Assembly: GCF_024814435.1 (NCBI RefSeq)
Contig: NZ_JANUXY010000001.1
Location: 389,772 to 453,771, forward strand
DNA length: 64,000 nucleotides
Reading direction: 5' to 3'
DNA from: Staphylococcus americanisciuri
GTDB taxonomy: Bacteria > Bacillota > Bacilli > Staphylococcales > Staphylococcaceae
Below, one piece after another: positions 62,240 through 64,000 of this stretch (its first letter is position 1; each line of letters opens with the position of its first letter). A model generated the notes under the pieces. It was not told the DNA's origin. It saw only the letters and a program-made list of their open reading frames with translations, and made no database searches. A program made the position numbers and the translations under genes.

Positions 62240-62408
62240 CAAACAATAAAATGAAATTAATTACAGAGTACTAAAACTAGCCATGTTATTAAAAGTTCTA
62301 CGCACAGTATCACTTATACCTAAAATTACAGAGTACTAAAACCACCTTTAGGTTTGATAAATTTACCGTTCAGTATCACTTATACCTAAAATTACAGAGT
62401 ACTAAAAC
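62221..62408 (-). CRISPR. Two-spacer CRISPR array upstream of cas9
   Basis: Two identical 36-base repeats (62408-62373, 62342-62307) begin GTTTTAGTACTCTGTAAT and end TAAGTGATAC, closely related to the S. aureus Cas9 repeat. Spacers are 62372-62343 (30 nt) and 62306-62278 (29 nt). A third repeat is split: its first 18-19 bases are exact (62277-62259), its last ten (AGTGATACTG, 62230-62221) are exact, but the middle is replaced by about 29 bases instead of 10. Orientation (spacer followed by GTTTTAG) means crRNAs are read on the minus strand, toward cas9. A TATAAT at 62424-62419, seven bases before the last leader bases, may drive it. The array is complete enough to give two crRNAs. Confidence 0.92.
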
Positions 62409-62481
62409 CTCTAGCAACATTATATAACAAGATTTTTGATTTTGCACCAAACAATAAACAATTACTTAATTACAATTTCAA

Positions 62482-62637
62482 TCAGTTATTATTTTTCTTG
62501 AAAACCGATAAAACGGTAGGAAGTAATTGGATAAATAGTGCTATACATACCATTAGTGCATAAGATATATCTAAATCATAGACTGTAACTATTTCATCTA
62601 AAACATCTTCTAATGAAAAATATTCTGAATGTAACAT
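62482..62637 (-). pseudogene. Remnant of an unknown gene between array and tracrRNA
   Basis: A 51-codon frame from the ATG at 62637 (MLHSEYFSLEDVLDEIVTVY, then a hydrophobic segment) has no ribosome site. Reading continues upstream in the same frame as HLKFLWD until a TAG, and a neighbouring frame contributes ELMEYSS, so it looks like the 3' end of a decayed gene. The 62640-62860 stretch also holds broken hydrophobic frames (STCTLVIFGFTSFLII). Family unknown. Confidence 0.3.
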
Positions 62638-62860
62638 ATCCCATAGAAACTTTAAATGCTACTGTATTCCATCAATTCTTTATCATTTATTGATTCTGTT
62701 TACAAACTAGCCTCTAAAAAATCAAATAATTGCTGTCAATGATTAAAAAAGATGTAAAACCAAAAATAACTAACGTACACGTTGACATCGATGTAGTGTC
62801 TGCTATCAATCCTATAATGTTCACCTTAAGTTATTACAAATACCCACTGTATCAAAAGAT

Positions 62861-62959
62861 AAAAAATCCCACCTATTAAATAGATGGGATAAACACGACA
62901 TAATGTCTTGTTTTAGTAGATTCTGTAATTTTAGGTATAAATACAGGTAGCTAACCTGT
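62861..62959 (-). ncRNA. tracrRNA of the Cas9 system
   Basis: The minus strand from 62940 carries an anti-repeat, TTATACCTAAAATTACAG followed by AATCTACTAAAAC (to 62910), complementary to the local repeat with a small internal bulge, as in the S. aureus tracrRNA. Next come the nexus-like stem AAGACATTATGTCGTG (62907-62892) and a terminator hairpin TCCCATCTATT/AATAGGTGGGA (62889-62867) with six T. Upstream of the anti-repeat a perfect ACAGGT/ACCTGT palindrome (62943-62959) would form the 5' end if transcription starts at the predicted site. Identity is very likely; the 5' end is inferred. Confidence 0.9.
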
Positions 62960-62965
62960 GCTTAA

Positions 62966-62994
62966 AACTTATCATTAATTTTTAAATCTGTCAA
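62966..62994 (-). promoter_or_regulatory. Candidate tracrRNA promoter
   Basis: A perfect -35 TTGACA (62994-62989) is followed after 17 bases by TAAGTT (62971-62966), a weak -10. The start point would be near 62960, at the edge of the ACAGGT palindrome. Confidence 0.5.
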
Positions 62995-63122
62995 CTCATT
63001 CACTGACAATTCTGATTCGCTTTTAAATGTGTTTGTCTCATAAATTAACTAGCTATAAAAACACTGTTATATAAGATTTTACGTTTACCATTCTCATCAT
63101 AATAAGAACTTGGCTCCTGTAC

Positions 63123-63291
63123 CTTTTGTGATGAGACAGCATGATGGGCTATCTACCCTTTTCTTTTTAGTATGCAAAAAGCGTACAATCACAACGGACT
63201 GCACGCTAAAAATAAAGACAGCTATTTCAACTTAACTGGAACTACAATATAAACGAAACAAGTACTTATCATTGTCTTTCCATCATAGAAG
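63123..63291. repeat. Interspersed repeat element copy B
   Basis: A 169-bp unit colinear with 10134-10305, bounded by CTTTTGTGATG (63123-63133) and CATCATAGAAG (63281-63291). Where copy A has GTGGTG/CACCAC, this has GTGATG/CATCAT, so pairing of the ends is kept by paired changes. The inner hairpin AGCGT/ACGCT (63180-63207) is likewise compensated. The rest of the gap, 63000-63122, shows nothing recognisable. Confidence 0.6.
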
Positions 63292-63326
63292 CTGAGTAGC
63301 TCTATTAAAATAAAAAACTGAAAAAT

Positions 63327-63584
63327 TTATGCAAGCAATAATGGTAAGCTAAAATGTATTAAAAAGAATGCATTCAGTAAAAGTAATAAAACATTCAACC
63401 ATTTAGTACTGTAAAAAATACCGATAACTGTAAGAATAATGCTAATTGCAAATAATGTAGCACCAGGAAAATACCAAGGGCTAAATGTCGTACTGTAAAA
63501 CACACTAGTGTAAAACGTTAAATAATATGCGAGAAATGAAAGAATAGTTATAAAAATGTTTAAAACATTGATTTTAGATTTCAT
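63327..63584 (-). CDS. Small three-helix membrane protein, unknown function
   Basis: An 85-residue product starting with ATG at 63584, five bases after AAAGGAGAG. Sequence MKSKINVLNIFITILSFLAY opens a protein with three predicted membrane helices and little else. I do not recognise the family. It is read toward the tracrRNA and cas9. Its leader contains a degenerate CRISPR repeat at 63664-63629. Whether it belongs to the CRISPR locus or to an adjacent mobile element is unknown. Confidence 0.6.
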   Translation of the reverse strand: MKSKINVLNIFITILSFLAYYLTFYTSVFYSTTFSPWYFPGATLFAISIILTVIGIFYSTKWLNVLLLLLNAFFLIHFSLPLLLA

Positions 63585-63628
63585 TGAGACTCTCCTTTGA
63601 GTTAAGTTTCTAAAACAGAACTTGCATT

Positions 63629-63664
63629 GTTCCAAGTATACCAGAAATTACAGAATACTAAAAC
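63629..63664 (-). repeat. Orphan degenerate CRISPR repeat
   Basis: A 36-base match to the array repeat with about eight changes: it begins GTTTTAGTATTCTGTAATTT and continues CTGGTATACTTGGAAC. It is more than 1.2 kb from the array, on the far side of the tracrRNA, and 45 bases upstream of the start of the small membrane gene. Its TGGTATACT resembles an extended -10 promoter element. Confidence 0.7.
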
Positions 63665-63966
63665 AATATATTTAGGATCTATATCAAAAATACAGATACA
63701 GTGTAAAAAAGAATTCTACCATGCTTGTCTATCTATTCATGTACTTTCGATTTTAAAAAGCTGGTATCACGGAGTCTTTAGTCATACGTGATGACATCGA
63801 CCAATCAATCAGCCTTCGCGAAAATTAATCTATCACTGTCGCCAAATATAACCACTTCCCTTGTATACACATACGTACGGTGAATGAAAACAGCTCATTT
63901 TAAGCATTATAGAGTTGTTAAAAACTTGATTTTAAAAGGTTTCACCATATTTTATTATATTACAAT
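63665..63966. other. Gene-free stretch before the right-edge integrase
   Basis: About 300 AT-rich bases with no credible reading frame or ribosome site on either strand. If the frame at the right edge is an integrase, an attachment site could lie here, but no direct repeat can be tested with only one end visible. Confidence 0.3.
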
Positions 63967-64000
63967 TTAATTTTTTGCACCCAAATCTGCACCCATTTTG
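63967..64000 (-). CDS. C-terminal codons of a probable integrase (cut by window edge)
   Basis: On the minus strand the frame ending at TAA 63969-63967 reads KMGADLGAKN before the stop. Endings of this MGA/GT-rich kind are common in tyrosine recombinases of staphylococcal phages and islands. Only eleven codons are visible, so this is a suggestion. Confidence 0.35.
   Translation of the reverse strand, partial: KMGADLGAKN

Noticed and set aside
62307..62408. Promoters inside each CRISPR repeat, as in Neisseria type II-C arrays
   Set aside because: The repeat contains TATAAG, but the matching -35 is poor and no extended -10 TG is present in the intact repeats.
62940..63000. A long-form tracrRNA with a natural guide upstream of the anti-repeat (tracr-L type)
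   Set aside because: A GTTTTAAGCAC stretch near 62968 weakly resembles the repeat, but the preceding bases find no match in the cas9 promoter region, so self-targeting autoregulation cannot be supported.

Overview
The window is a stretch of chromosome from a low-GC Firmicute, almost certainly a Staphylococcus. The gene order (mreDC, radC, folC-valS, the hemAXCDBL operon, ysxC, clpX, tig, rplT-rpmI-infC, lysP, thrS, dnaI-dnaB-nrdR, gapB, coaE-mutM-polA-phoRP, icd-gltA, pyk-pfkA-accAD, malic enzyme, dnaE, nrnA, ytoI, usp, ald) is the conserved staphylococcal backbone. Protein sequences diverge clearly from S. aureus, so another species is likely. The hyicus/intermedius group is a guess only, because no species marker is visible.

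Layout. Positions 1-58.7 kb are housekeeping backbone, nearly all on the minus strand: cell shape (mreD, mreC), DNA repair and competence (radC, comC), folate (folC), valyl-tRNA synthetase behind a T-box, a frameshifted tag, a membrane AbrB-family protein, haem synthesis from glutamyl-tRNA to uroporphyrinogen precursors, ClpX and trigger factor, the L20-regulated infC-rpmI-rplT operon, lysP behind a lysine riboswitch, thrS behind a T-box, primosome loading (dnaB, dnaI), gluconeogenic GAPDH, polA/mutM/coaE, the PhoPR two-component system, TCA enzymes, glycolysis (pfkA, pyk), acetyl-CoA carboxylase, malic enzyme, dnaE, and two universal stress proteins around ald and an aminopeptidase. CcpA-type cre sites sit at gapB, pfkA, gltA and ald, linking carbon flow genes. 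Several long intergenic gaps hold interspersed palindromic repeats that occur in more than one copy.

From 58.7 kb to the right edge the window becomes accessory. A complete SaCas9-like cas9 (catalytic residues intact) is followed by only a frameshifted, truncated 5' piece of cas1 that ends exactly at the terminator of the neighbouring usp gene. No cas2 or csn2 is present. Upstream of cas9 lie a two-spacer CRISPR array whose last repeat is split and carries the likely cas9 promoter, then decayed coding remnants, then a tracrRNA with a strong terminator and a perfect TTGACA promoter element. Beyond this are a second copy of an interspersed repeat, a small membrane-protein gene whose leader contains an orphan degenerate CRISPR repeat, and what looks like the last codons of a tyrosine-type integrase at the right edge. 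This is an interference-capable but apparently adaptation-dead CRISPR-Cas9 locus, probably on or beside an integrated element.
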